Shown: positions 39,501 to 54,500 of the stretch, piece by piece
Position numbering within the stretch: the stretch's first letter is position 1
Layout: each line of letters opens with the position of its first letter
Assembly: GCF_037975245.1 (NCBI RefSeq)
Contig: NC_092579.1
Coordinates: 14,635,178-14,699,177, forward strand
DNA length: 64,000 nucleotides
Direction of reading: 5' to 3'
DNA from: Apostichopus japonicus
Lineage: Eukaryota > Echinodermata > Holothuroidea > Aspidochirotida > Stichopodidae
The notes under the pieces: generated by a model
Told to the model about the DNA's origin: nothing
Database searches by the model: none
The model's input: only the letters and a program-made list of their open reading frames with translations
Translations under genes and position numbers: made by a program

Positions 39501-42500
39501 ACCTGAGAATGCATTGCCTCCACATACATACATCCTTCGCATACAGGAACATTTCCTATGGGTATTTGCATGTGAGAATCTGGATATATGGGTGTTGCAT
39601 TATAAACTGGGCTGTCTAGTAAGAACTGACATTCTGTTTAGGATATTGTGGCTTATTTGAATAACCTGTAGAGGAATCCTTTTGAAATGCCTCCCTTCAT
39701 CGGGTTATATCTTAGATCATGACTTTTACCGATATGACAACATCCTGCTCATGTAGTAATCAAAACAAACAATTACTGCCACATACTGTATCTGTAAAAT
39801 TGTCATAATAAAGTTCATTGAGAAGTTATTGGAACATATAAGAATTTAATGTAATTTTTCTATTACAGATCTTGTTTATTCTTGCTGAATATAGCTTTCA
39901 GAATTATACGATATTTTGAGATAAAATTAATACCTTATCCAACTCTACAGCTTTTGTGATTCTCTGTAAGGATTCCTGCTTGGTGACATCAAACCATCTT
40001 TGGACAGTCTTCTTAAAGACGAGATAAAACTTGGCGGTCGGCGTTGGCTCCTCTCTAGAGGGTAATAAACACATTAAAAACTGACATTAGATACATACCA
40101 GATCTATAAACAAATATAATAAAACTGAAATATCATATAATATAATATTGTGGAGTCCTCTGCCCTATCTATGGCGGAGCATCACTTTCAGAAGATCCAT
40201 GATGTATAGGGGCCTGTATGGTTGAGTCTTTAAATGTTAATGTAATTCTACATGAAGGTTCACACAGACAGACACAGACATCTCTAACTTTTGAAACTAC
40301 AGTGCACGGTTACCTTTCCATTCCTTGCTCGACTAGACACCTCAGGGAGAAGACAACAAGAACATTTTATGATAACAAGAACATAGAGATCTACACAAAA
40401 GCAAACATGAAGTGGTTCTTCCTAGCCTATACAGTTGCCATTCTGTTAGCATGATATGCAACCTAACCTAATACAGTAACCCTTCCTCTCATTAGGTTAA
40501 GCATCTGATGAAACACTAGTAACATCAAACGCAAAGACTATATTATATCCACACCAAGAATTCAAGTTGAACAGGTTCACTCATGTAAGGAAAAATATAT
40601 AATCATTACAGCTAAAACAATGAAGTTTTTGTCATGATGCGAGATATGAATCAAAACTCACTGTGTTTCTTGACACACATAGGCAGTATTAAATGCCGTG
40701 AGGGATTGGTAAAGTTGAAACATCGATGAACTCGCATCTAGGCTCTCCTCTGGGCTTAGAGTGGATTTAATTGCAACATCTAGGGCTTGGCGGACATCTT
40801 GCATAGCCTATCATGGATAGGAACAGGGAAAAAAAGAGTTTCCTAAAGGTAGGCTAACATTTTGGAAATACAGGATGGTTTAACGTATATATCTATAATT
40901 TTACAATATTGACATTCAATCAATTTCAAGCAAACAATTTCAGGAGCAGATCCAGTTTTCTGAGCTTGCTGAAGAGGATCGGTTGAGTTTAATATATTTT
41001 TAACATCATGTCCAGAGTGCAATTAGCTGGCTATCATGCATTCTGTGTATTGAGTCTGACTACAATATGTAATAGCAGATCTGATAACTGTTATAGAAAT
41101 ATTTTAGATTCAATGAAAAAAAAAAAAAACAGAAAACAGTTAGAGAAAGCAACTGTTGTTCTATATTAACTGAATGAAAATATGACAGTATGAAAAATAA
41201 AAATGTGTAGATTTCTTGGAACGCGCTGTCTATAACAGAAACGAAGAACAATTATATGAACACACTTTCTTTTCGAAATAAATGAAAAACAGTATGATTC
41301 TTACCAGGTCCCCAATCTGCCTGTGGACAATGTCCTGATAATCCAAACTGACCACTTTCTTGTAAACGTGTGTAACTAATTTGAGGTCCCTCTCGACATA
41401 GTTCTTCATATTCTCCATGAGACGGGCTAAGAGCGTAACGTCCCTGCAGGTTTCATCGGTGGGAATTTCTTTCCCCATTTCTGACTTCATAAGTGCATAT
41501 GAATCACAGCAGTCGGCCTGAGGGTATAATGAGCAGCATCGTGAATAACTGATAATTGATGCAGAGCTATCCTTCAATTGTCTCTGAGAATTATGTGATA
41601 TATTACATTAGTATGTTCGGTAAAACAGTATTCCTGTGGATTTTTTTGTTTGATTTTTCAAAGAAGTACTTTAATGCCTCTGTATTGTAAAGGATCAAAG
41701 TCATGTATAGAAAATTTGTGTGACGGTGAAGCTGACACATGACCAAGCCGAAGTGTAAATAACTGAATGGGAACAAAATGACTTGGGATTGCAACCTTTT
41801 TAATTACAGTATAAAACAAGACATGTCTTGTCAGTATCCAGCCACCTGTTCAATGTCATAAGAACGAGGAGTTAACCTAGCTTGAGCTCTCTGTAAGAAA
41901 ATTAAAAGCTATAAACAGAATTGAGAAAGTCTTTCAGAAAAAGATTGTTCGAAGTAGTCTTGGATTTTGGTCGGTCACTAACTCGAATGACCCTTTGGCC
42001 AGTTTTAATTCCTGTCAGTATTTTGTTTACACTACTTCCAACTGTTGTACTGCTGAAACATTTTAACATTAAAGTCATGATATGTGTAAGGGTCAACATA
42101 CCTTAATGTCATTCAATGTCTTACCTTTATTGCAGCAATAATACTTGGCTTTAAGCCAGCTTGATAGAGTTGCAGCTGTAAGCCTTTGTCCAAGATATAA
42201 GTCTCATTCAAGCAGCTGTATATAACCAATTAGAGCAAAATTAGACAGCATCAATCTTTAGCATACAATTTCAGGTTTAATATAATTTTCCATAATTACC
42301 ACCGATAAGCAATTATTCATCACCCAGATTATTATTGAGAAGAAAATAACCACTATTGATGATTCCTTTTGTAGTCAAATCAAAATGAAATTGGATGGAA
42401 TGGTTCGTGACCTTAACTCAAAAGATCTGAAAGTAGGAATAAATAGAATTGTAGTTCTGGGGTAAAAAGGAAGTGCTTTTGTCATACGATATGCTACTCA

Positions 42501-45500
42501 ATGGTAGATTTGGAGGAGGGAGGAAGCCAAGGATGACCTATTTAGGTGTAACAGAGCGAGTGAAATGGCTCCAGAACTTAATTAAATTAATACTGATAAT
42601 TAACTGCATTGTTACATTAGTTAGATGAGGAGGTACAGTGGCAGAGAGTAGACAGGCTCCATGAGAGCCAAGAATATCTTCAAACAGAGGTGTATGACTG
42701 GATGCATGTGAATTGGGGGGGGGGGGAGAGGTCACCGTTGCATGTATATTACAGTAAGGCAAAATGAAGTCAATCAAAGTCCACCCCTAACCTTCTCTTC
42801 AACATCACAAAAAGGATCTTCCTCAATGAGAAATCCTTTTCTTTTAATTGATTAATTTTTGGCCCGGCATGCCACAATTTCAATGGTAAAAGCTAGGGTC
42901 AGGGCTTCGCAATAGGCTGCTGCTATAGGGGGTCATATCCAGCTGGTGGAAAGTTTCAATACTGTACTCAGTGAACTAATCAGGTATGCAGACCCTTGAG
43001 GCATTAGGATTGAGCCACCGACCGGCCTATCCTGAACATTGTTAATTCTATATAGGTATATATAGTGAAATATTTATTATTATTATTGATCAAACCACTG
43101 TTTTCCTCCGCTGGTGCCCGCGGAGAATTAATTGACCTTAGATGCAGCATCTCGGTCTTCAAAGGTCTCATGAAAACATATTTATTTACTGCACAGTAAT
43201 GTTTGTTTATGTTGCTTGTGTTTAAGATTGGTGTTTGTTTTGTGTAATTTATTCTTGTTTCTGTAAAGCGCTGTGATCTTTTGTAGAGCGCTCTATCAAA
43301 TACATAATCATAATAATCATAATCATAATAATAATAATCATAATGAATAATAATAATCTATGCGTAACTTACTTCAATAGCACAGAGAGCTTGGTTAGTG
43401 CATCCACATCATTACATGGAAAAACTGTTCTCTGTTTCTGAAGTCTGCTGATTGACATGGTAATGAATCTATGGAGGCAGCCTCTAACTATGGGCTTCTG
43501 TTAAGTCAAATGGACAAAACTGCACATTACAACACATTTTGATGACTCTTCTGGCCATTTTTGGAACAATTTAACTTAATGTATGAATAAATAGTTGAGA
43601 ACATTTTTTCAGGGCATAGGGCAAACTGGTCAACATTTCACTTGAACAGCATTGGAATCGGTCGCTCATCTGATAACAAGTTTGAGCTGGGGGCTTTCTC
43701 TCCTGAGGTCATTACTTTGACTTCCATTCCAGCCAATATACATCTCTTTTACTCCTTCTTAATTTCTTTACAATTTCCCAGTCAGCTTTCTATTCAGAAC
43801 AGCCTCCTGTATTAACCAAAACTTGTCAGAGAAAGGATTTGCAGAGAAATATCTCTCTTAAAAGTAAATAAACAGAAAACTGACTTTTGTTTCTGGAACT
43901 GTAACAAGAACAACCTCTGACTAATGTGATCTTAGAATAACTTTAATGAGGTGTCATTATTAATGGGGAAGAAGCACAGATCTTGAGAGATTTAAGAAAC
44001 TTACGTCGGAGTCATAAATGACCGGATTCGAAGAACAAGAGAGCTTTTTTAAGATGGACAGAAACGTCTTGTACTCCAAGCTAGGCAAACAACATGGCTG
44101 GCTGTAAGCAATCCACTGACTGAAATGATTAATTAATTCATTTAATTCATTTAATTTTCACAATCTTAACGACATGAAAATATTTTGATCCATGGGTTGT
44201 TTACTTGTTAAGAAATACAAGAGGAGAGCCCATCCTCCTTGGCACCTTATTTTACAAAAACTATCTAGGTTAGAGCAAAATGTTGGTCAATAATGTTCCT
44301 TTTTTTTAAGGAGTCTTGCTATGAAGCAATCAAGGATAAAAAAGCCACTGCTTTAGCTGTAGAAAGTCTTTTCCAATCCAATTGCATTAAATATCACTTT
44401 ACCATGCAAGTAGACTCTCATCAGGTCAAAAAAACACTAGATGGGTGTAGAAGGTTGCATACTCCACAATATGTAGAAACAAGCGAATAAGATACTGTTT
44501 AACCAACAATACTTGGCTGGTCATCCAATTGTAAAGATCCGGATCAAAAGATCGATGGATGCATGACTGACAGATTTGTATGTAGTTTATTACTAATCGT
44601 CCGATAGCTACAACATGTAAACCTTGTCTATACATCTCTATTTAAACAAGTGGACATACATATTACAAGACAAAAAAATCCACACATAGAGCATATAAAT
44701 ATTTAATGTTCACACTAGTCTTATATTCTACTCCTGTTAACGTCAATAATATTTTTGTTTTAAATCCTCTGCAGCACTTTTTACATATATATGTATATTT
44801 ATACCAGAAGTTGATTGACCTATGTTTAACCACAGAAACTTGCAATAATACACACATGCTTTTTCTACATAACATGTTGTTTTTTTTTTCAGTATTAATG
44901 ATATACGGAAAAAAAATCAGAATCCTGGAAATTGTAAAACAATAAGTGGAACAATAAAATACTAGGTCTGTTCACTGGAGTAAAAAGGAGAGGGAACAAA
45001 AACAGAAATAAATCTGAAGTAGAGGTTTAAAGTTGAAGCTAGCAGCATACCTGACAGCCTCCTGCTCTAAAGAGATTTCATGTTGTGCTGCATACTGCAT
45101 CAGCAAAGATTTACTGAGAGCAGAGACCTGTCCATCCCAGGTGTCTTTACCGTGTTGTTTCCGTCTGCTTGACACCTCGTAGTGGATGCTTTTGTACCAG
45201 AGTATCTGTAAGACTTGCTCTGCAGTCACAATGTGCAAAGCATGCTGAAAACTCTGATAAGCAATGGGGAATAAAAAGGAAAGGGAAAAATTGACTTGGA
45301 GCTTATAAACATCTTTTGAAAAAAGGGCAACAGATATTTAGGGCTTGCAGGATTAGAACCAGTGACCTAGTTATGATAAGTACAAGTCCTAAGCTGAGCT
45401 ATTCAGCAGTTAACAGTTGATGATCCCAACATGAAAAGTCCTTTATCGGGGTGAAAAAAATCAATTAAAATTGGCACAATGATGAAAATTTAAAAATTGT

Positions 45501-48500
45501 AAAGTTAAAAGTAGAGATTCCAAATTGTTGTTGAACCTAGCATATGTTCTATGAAGGTACAGTAGGGTGTTAGTCTCCTGCTTAAAGCTACATATTGCAC
45601 TGAGTTGGTGTCATGCTGGTGTTGTATTCAGCACCATGTTAAGGGAGAACACAAAAATAGGTAACTGCAGATGTAATCAATTATTTTAGTCCACTAAAGT
45701 GACAATGGAAACAAAGTTGAACTAGTCACAATCTTCTTAAGTCAACAAGTGGAATGATTAGTAGTATATTATCCATTTTATCTACTGGATTAAATGGTCA
45801 ACAACTTGTTGTTTAGGAGGTTGCCAAAAGACTGTAAATACACGTATCTGTTAGTCACATTGTGGGGTATCCAATTTTGCACGAACATTGCAGGTTTCAA
45901 GTGTTGCCTTGTCCAGGAAAACAAAAACAAAGGAATAGAAAGTGGTCCTTTAAATCTATCTTGCTGCATTCAATTTTTAATTTTTTGGCAAACCTCAAGT
46001 CATTTTACTACTTCATACAGAAATGAGGATAGGCCTAACAAACATCTGATCATATGAAATTCATGTTAGCTACAGTGACAACCTTTAAGAAAAAAAATAT
46101 AAAAAATTATGTCTTGTGCCGAACTATTTAAGATGCAGCAAGAAAGCACAGGCATTCGTTATGCGATCATTTTGTGATTCGCTTCTGCGATTCCTACAAT
46201 AGGTCGTACCTTGTGCCTCCATCGAAATCGCAGCTTCACCTCACCGTAATATTTCTTTGAGGTCTTACTATGCAGTGGAAACCAGTCCTCCCTTCCATTG
46301 CTGGGAATTTCCTAACAATAAAGAAAAGGAAACTGGATATCAAGTTGTTTACTCCAAAAGAGGACTGATCCTTCATCACTGAGTTTAACTTACCACAGGC
46401 ACTACACTATGGCTTCTAATAACCAGCAACCCCAGAACAAAACAACTACAACTTACAGCTGAATAGCTCTGTTGGTAGAGCAGGCCTTGTGTTCCCAAAG
46501 CAAATAAAACTAGTCATGGGTGTCCCAGAAAGCAATTAGGTCTCTTTGCTCTATTGAAATCAGTTCCAGTGTATGGTACTGTATTGGCAAGAAACAGTGC
46601 TGTGGTTAATATGTACTAGCACCAGCCTGTGCAATGACATAATTAAAAGTGATCTGTGGCAGTTTGATGGTTGGATAACTATGCTTCTAATCGCCTCATT
46701 TCACTGCCCAGAAAATTCTTGGCTCTTTCAAACTTCAAAACACTAATCAATCCATCACACTTTGGTTACAAGTATTGAATACCCTAGTCTGCCTTGTCTG
46801 GCAGCGAAAAAATGACGATATGACTCAAAACTTGAGGCCTGGAAATATTAAATGTACATTATACCTGTTGTACCAATGGACTGGAGAGTGCCCTGATGAC
46901 CTATTAAAACTTACTAAATATTACGTTCCAAACTTCAAACATTCTTAAAATTTTGAAAGTACTTTTATAAAGTAAGAAAAAATATATACATCACTATGCA
47001 TAACCGACATCCCACCCAGACCCTACCCCTCAGAATTGTGTGGCTGTAGGCTACTGCAGGAAGATATGAAACGATTATCAATCCACTTTTTGACGATTAA
47101 AATATACTACTGTTGTTTTTGCAGCCTGCATGTGCTTATGTGAACAGTAACTTACCTTCAAGGGAACGACAACTACTCCCTCAAAGTCATTGGTGGATGT
47201 GCTGCTTCTTCTAGATGTTTTAGCCACTTCTTTAAAAAATCTGCAATTTATTTTTGGTAAGAGAGAAGAAGCATTTACGAGTAAATATTTAACCACCACT
47301 ATATGTGTAAACTAAACTGTCATGAAAATCCCCCGGGCCAGAATTTTACATATTTGTGCCCTTTGTCCTGACAGTATGAACAGTTTTAAAACCTATATCT
47401 TACAAGAACATGATATTCATACTGCTCAAAGACATAATGTCAGCACAGGTGTGACACAAGAATACAGTTTGATAAAGAATTGGCCCATCTGGGTGAAAGC
47501 AACCCATATATAGCAAGTTTCATTATTATACAGAGAGGCTGCCAACAGGTTCATAGCAATGCCAAATCTGTTATTGATGGTGATCTAGTCCACTCACAAG
47601 ACTTCTGTCATAATCAGCATCACAGAACTATAACTATAACATCACAAAACTATAACAAGGGGTGTTAGCTCAGTGGTTAACGCTGGTGCCTTTCAATCAT
47701 AAGGTCGCGAGTTTGAGTCACTCCAAGATTAATGTATGTCGTCCAGTTACAGAGTTGTTGACAATCGACAACTCATAATCATGGACGTTAAATGTGAATC
47801 TAAGAGACTGACTTCGGTCAGCTTGCGGCTTTGATACGCCAATGATGGCTTCTTCACAGGTTCCTGCTTGCAGGAGGATCTAAAATACATACATATATAC
47901 ATACAATATATAACTGATATTTCTCTTGCTGCTCACACTCCTACTGTTGGCTTATTTCAGGCTACCCCTCACGCTTTTGACATGACTTTCCAATGTAACA
48001 TGACTTCTTTAAACCCTTAAGAAACAGATTTGCTAATTTTACTGTTGAATATGGTAGAAACTTCTCTCTCCAAAAGAAGCTCTTACCCTATATAGCTGTC
48101 TGTTAGGGGATATACAGTGGGGGGGGGGGGGGTGTGCAAGCAATAGAAGAGTGGAAACAGAGAATACCTCGATCTCCATGTCCTCCTGTCAGCATGCAGT
48201 GCTTAAACCCTTCCTGACCGTATCAAGTACATCTAATTCATAGTAAAGCTTATAGATTACCAATTCTACGTTAGCCACAACCTACAGCTAATTCACTCTC
48301 AACATATCTGGAATATGAAGAATTTCTCATTGCTAATATTGGCAATTAGTTAACATATCCTGCTAACCTTCAATGTATTCCTAACTTCTCCATAAAATTT
48401 TTACTTTGAAAAATTTCTTACCGGCCCATAGATTTCAGATTCGGAACGTTGCCGACATTCTTCACTGTTTCTAGAATGGAGGTCTCTTCGTCGTGATCCC

Positions 48501-51500
48501 TGCAACCGATAAATCGGGAGAAGTGAATACTTCTGTGGGACAATTTGTTTCTTTGTCACTTATGCAATTCCATTTGGTATAACTATCTCCCCTTGTTACC
48601 ACAACCTACATACACCAATTACAAACAACATGCATGTGAGTGGTGATGATAATTTGCATATACGCTGAGAGATTAGGACTGACAAACTGTGCATGACTTA
48701 ATTAAGTACGTTCTGCAGATCTATAATTAATTAATTAATAAATAAATTAATTAATTAATTAATTAATAACAAAATTAACTAAATGTTCTACATTCAGCAT
48801 CTCTGAGCTCAAGACTTTTACAATAGCCATATATTTACTCCTTCAATACTTTCAAGCAGACGGTGTTGGACAATTTACTGCATGATTTCTCTTGACGTCA
48901 AATATATTTCAACCTACAGAACACAACTGAGAATGAGGAAATGACCAAACACCAACACTTTCACAAAAGTAGACCTATAACACATACTTTCACGGCATGT
49001 TATACTTAGCCTAGCCTGATTTGCATATATACACAGAATCCATCTGTTGCCAGGGCTGAAAACTGTTTTTCCATTACTTTGATGAGGAGTATGAAATATT
49101 TACCAGTTGATCTTAGCCCTGTCTTACATGTATGGACAAAAACTACATTATCACAATTTAACCTCTTATAAGCATTTCCACGGGTAATTTAAGTAAAAGT
49201 CATGAAAGGTTAAATCTAAATGCGAGCTGCATGGTCAAGAAACCGCAATGTCAAATTGCAAAAATTCTAAATTTTGAAGTATGCAGGGAAAGCTGTTTGC
49301 GGTGGGGGAAAAAGTTGATCTTTTGCAACATAAACACAACAAGACATCACTGTTTTAGAATTTCTCTGAATTAGTTTCATCCCAATTTGTCACAATGTTA
49401 TGTATGTGGGCCTCAATTTGCAGATTGGAGATTGAGTCGTTTATTATGTTTTATGACCATGTGCAGTAAAAAGGGGGAAAAATTGCAGAACTAGCTAACT
49501 ACTCAAAATGGCCAAACTTATATAAGAGTTGTCTCAGTAACAGAAATAATTGATAAATAGATGTAACAATTCAAGATTCAGAGAGATAACAAATCAATTC
49601 AAGATTCAGAGATATATAACAATGTAATTCAGTTCAATTCAAAGTCAAATAATAGGCTGAGTATTAACAAAACATTGACTCACCAAACTTCCACTTGTAG
49701 GACATGATCATCTGTATTTTCAATTTCACTAAATGCAAGGAGAGAAAAGACAAAACTTTACGAAAGCTTATCAAGTTTTTAAGAGTGACAAAATATATAA
49801 ATGAAACAAGCAAGCAAGCTACCCAGACACACAGGACAGAAATATAGCTTTCCCTTTTACCTAAGAACTAAAACATAAGTTGATTCTGCTGTTACCATTG
49901 ATCAAAATAAAAAAAAGAGTATTCTTAATTGAAAAAGAGAGGAATTAAGTCTTCATCCTAATGTCAACCTTTCGTTATGAGGAAAAGTCCGTAACGAAAT
50001 CATTGTATCTTGGAGTACGTTTATGTTTAACCACCGTTCCACCAGAACACTTTGTGTTTTGCTACATCTCTGACCAAACCATATCATGTAAAATATATAT
50101 TTAAATATATATAATATTCTAACATACCTGTTTACCGCCTCATTAGTATTGCTAAGATACTGTATATGTGCTTACAACCAGTTAGCTGCTTAATAATTAT
50201 CAATTTTGTATAACTATCAAGTTCTTTAAAGTTTTGTGGCTACATTGATCCCCAAAAGCAGCTTGTTGAGTTAATGGTGATACATTTTAAGTAACTGCTG
50301 TATTTGACACAAAGTGTCATAAAAAATGACATATATTTGTTTGACTATTAACATTCCAACAATGAAATCATATATGAAACATCTTTGAATGATCCAATTT
50401 GCTAATAGCGTGTGATAAACATTATTAATATGGACTGTATCTGGACTCGCCGAAATGCTGACAATAAATCCAAATTCATTATTTACCAGAAGCCCATTAT
50501 CAAAACTCATCATCAATAAATCTATGCAGCTGTCCTACTTTGATCAGCCGCACTTCCGTGTTGAGTACCACTCGGAGAGGGTTTTGGTATAATTGTTAAC
50601 CAAACTCCAAATAGCTCTTCCTAAAGTTAATCTGCATTTGCTACTACGTGTGGAATTGTCTGACGACCAAACATTGATTGATTAGAATGCTTACAATTGG
50701 AAAGATTCATTCCATAATGGCTCGAGGGTCTTTTTCTGGACGCTGGTGACCTGGACAAGTTCGGCCGAGAGATGTTTCTCCAAAAGCAAAGGTCTGACAT
50801 CCTTGGGGATACAGTTGGCTGCAGCTATGCCTGTCCGCCTGCTGTCTGCGGGTATGCAGCCTATCATGCAGAAAGGATCGCTCTTCCCTGGTAACAAGAC
50901 AGATAATTACAGTTCTCAACAAGCAGTAACAATCATAGGAGAGGGAATGGCATTTTAGCCCTGACAAATTTTGTCACCCCAAAGTTTCTCTGATCGTTAC
51001 CGTGCCCTTCATGGAACTGAAGAAGGGGGAACAATAGCAAAAACTATAAATTGGCCAAGCTACCACTATCCATGTATGTTTTTACACACATCTTTGCTGT
51101 GGGACTCTACCCAGTACGTTTTTCCAGGACTGTGGAGAACACTGTCTTAGGACTCAAACCCTTTTGTAAATGAAACTGACTCAGCAGCTGAGGAACTGAC
51201 CTAATTCTGTGTTTTAGAATCCATTCTCTTTTAATTTATGAACCTCAGCTAGTTGAGGAACTGACATCATTATTCTGTGTGTTTTTAGAGTCCATTGACA
51301 TTTAATTTGTGAACCTCAGCTGGCTCTTTAAAGGAAATGCATTAAAAGTGATATAGAATTTACAACCTGGTCTGATAGCACTGTGTTTTTAATGGTCTAA
51401 AATATATGAGAACTAATTCTCTACCCATGAGACATCCTCATTAATAAGCTCATTAATAAGCTCATTAATAATGAAGATGAAAACTACATCTCGTCCTCAT

Positions 51501-54500
51501 TGAAGGAAATCCTCTCAATAACTCAGTGATTGGCAAAGGTGCTCAAATTTTTATGTTATTCCCTCGGTTTCACTTTCAGTCAACTATTTGACTAACTTCC
51601 TCTTTCCCGATGTAAACAATTGGTGATTAAAACAAATAAATGAATTAAAGGGTGTGAAGACTTGCACAAAAAGAATCCAACCTAGTTTCAAATGAGATGT
51701 AACAGAAGTGTTAGGCACCACCATCGATCCTAGAAAATACACACACAGCTTGCTATTGTCGGTTATTAAACACTAGTGTACAGTCAGTAGATACAGCTGC
51801 AGTCAATACCCACAGCACAGTGTATAAATGATACAGTGATGGACATCTCAGCTAAAGATAACAAGGTATCACATTTCATTACTGTCTGCATTTTGTAGCG
51901 ACACGAACAAAACGTCACTTGCAAGCAACAGAAAGTTAACTTTTTCAGATGGACGCACGCGGTTTGGGGCTAGTCTTCAATGCCTGTAACTATAAAATTG
52001 TGTGATACATGCAGATCCATGCTACATCGCTTTAATTCCTTCCTGTTATTCCATCTGTGTTTACTTTACAGAATACCTGTTTACAGTTCCACTTACCATT
52101 AGAGTCTTTGGGTACTAGACCTTTGGCTCCTATCACAGTGACAGTCAAAACAGATATAGGTGGCTGTTAAATGAAAACGTGAAACTACTAAGAATACAAT
52201 TATATTAGTATTGAACAGATGTTTTTATACTTTATTACTTTCTTTTTGGAAACTGCTGGTTGCATTTTATCACTATATCTGCCATCACCATACTGTATAT
52301 TTCATGTGTATGATCATTACACTTACAATACTAATTGTCTGCTAGTTAGAAGATTAGTAGGATCCATGTGTTGTTCCATACAGTTCTGATATGAAGTGCT
52401 TCTTCCTACCTCCATTTGACTCCCTCCCCTACCCTCCCTACCCCCCCCACAACATCCTGCCTCCTCAGGGCCTTAAAAAACTAAAAGTTTCCTACCTTCC
52501 AATGTAAACATTCCATTCTTATCGCTTTGCAAATTTAAATTTAAACAATCAGGCTAAAAAAGTGCCAAAATACGAATTGTAATCATAATGCTAAAGAGCT
52601 ACCTAGATAGAATCTTATCCTGTAATTAATTCCAGATTTGACGGGAGGATCAATTGTCAAAGAAAATTGAAAGAGTCAGTGAAGGAAACATGGTGTAATG
52701 AATGGCAGGAAAATACCGGTTGAAGTTTTGGCATAACCTTTACTTTATTTCTAGAGACATCTGGATTGGAGGGGAGGGTTAATGCTAACGATTGTGAATC
52801 TGTTTGATGAATCACTCGTACCTCCATCTGTTTCGCCGCATCTAGATGATTCTGATGGTTCTCCTTGCTGATATCCATAACCTTTTACAAAAACAAGAGA
52901 AAAATATATAAATATTGTAACTTTTAATGAGCATCACATGTGCGGTTATTCCTCAACTTACAATAATATCGTCAAAATTTTGAAAGAGCTAAGAAATTAT
53001 TACTAACTACTGCAGCAAAACAAAAACATGTGATCTACCAGCAAGCCTAAATCTAGTGAAAATTTGGCGGTCATAACTAACTATTTCATGTGCAGGTTTG
53101 TGCGGGGGGGGGGGGGGCCTTAGGCAGTAATTCCAGTCTGCACTACTTCAATGATGATCGTTTCATATTTTCCAAGACACATCAACTGTTATTATTATTA
53201 TTGTTTTGATTTTGATTTTTTTTTTTTACAATTAATTTTCAGTCGACACAAATAATCAACATGGCCCTGTAAATGCATTTCAATCGACTTGTATTTTTTT
53301 TATTTTTCCCTTTTTTTAACCTTTTTATGTAAAGCTTTATTTCTTCACCCTGTAAAAATGTTAGAAATCGTTGCCTAATTTTCACCATTCCCAGTGTGGG
53401 GATGGAGATCAAGTAACATAGGTTTGTAGACCTGTACACAATCTTGCCTTTGATCATCCCACTGCACATTACAACCAACTGACATGAGTTTTACATGCAT
53501 TTTACACTCCTTTCTTAAATTTGTGAGTCTTCGATGATGTTAATAATAATAATTAGTCTATTACTGCGTGGAATCCAACAAAGGAAGAACAGGGGAAAAA
53601 TTAAAGATATCTAATAACATTGTGAAAACATGAGTTTTAAGACAATGCTTAAACTGATTAAGTGAGTCTGAGTCCAGAGACCTCATATCTACTGGATGTG
53701 AGTTCCACGAATGGTTGGGGGAGGGGGGGGACAGCATGATGTAAGCTGGGATCCCTGATCATTTTCAATTGAGACACTGGAACATTACTTAGCTAGTTAA
53801 GATATTGTGATCTAGATGTTACATCTAGATCTTAGTTTGTTTGATGTAAGATTCACATGAGTAACTTGGTGTATTAAATTCAACATCACAGTAGGTCAAA
53901 ATGAGGACTTTAAAATCTATGTTTAGATTTATAGGAAACCAATGATGGCCAAAATAAAAACTTCATAAAAACAACAACAACCACAAAACAACAAAATAAA
54001 AACATCAAAATCACTAGCTAGTTTCTGTTTTGATTACTTACGCTCTGTAGATACAGAAATAACTGTTGTTTAGGAGGAGTAGCCTTTTCTCCTTTCACTC
54101 CCAATCGATGAAGAATAGAAAACAGCGTAGAGCTGTAGAGGGCTTCAGTCTATCAGAAGAAATAGGTCAAAGTTTAACTTATCAAAGAAAATTATGATAT
54201 TGCTTTGGCGCAATGCTATAATGTGGCCTACGGGGTCAAAGGAATGTCTTTAAGGAATAGCTTGGAAACACAAAGAGCCCTGCATGAATACCTATTTTTA
54301 TAACAGGATCCAATGACATCTTTACATGTAAACAAGTAAACAGGAAAAGAAATTGTTGTCTTGTGACTCCACCCTTATTAATTGTTAATTATGTTCCATA
54401 TAACCTCAGAATAATGTTTATTTATCTAATTATTTTTTTCTCAGTATAAATGGTACAAGCACAGTACAGTATGTTGTGTGAACATTACAAACTTTCTCTA

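Larger units (their letters stand above)
33325..45253 (-). other. MUN region exons of the UNC13D-like gene
   Basis: Exons 10-25 encode the mostly helical MUN body. Recognisable blocks are [20 protein letters not shown], the long helix [40 protein letters not shown], and [20 protein letters not shown] within the 95-residue exon 21, the largest exon. Exon 25 ([20 protein letters not shown]) closes the second homology segment just before C2B. In Munc13 proteins this region engages syntaxin/SNARE assembly. Confidence 0.8.
46210..52163 (-). other. C2A domain exons of the UNC13D-like gene
   Basis: Exons 4-9 encode [29 protein letters not shown], a long insert, [25 protein letters not shown] and a closing [11 protein letters not shown] strand. 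The Ca2+-ligand aspartates expected of an active C2 domain are present: Asp94 and Asp100 in the first loop, Asp177 and Asp179 in the second. The insert after CMIG (about 45 residues) matches the enlarged loop typical of the Munc13-4/BAIAP3 C2A. Confidence 0.85.

Noticed and set aside
35513-46500. Candidate tRNA genes at 35513, 45341 and 46456
   Set aside because: A- and B-box-like words are present, but D-arm or B-box consensus is broken and acceptor-stem pairing is not evident. They fit decayed tRNA-derived SINE heads.
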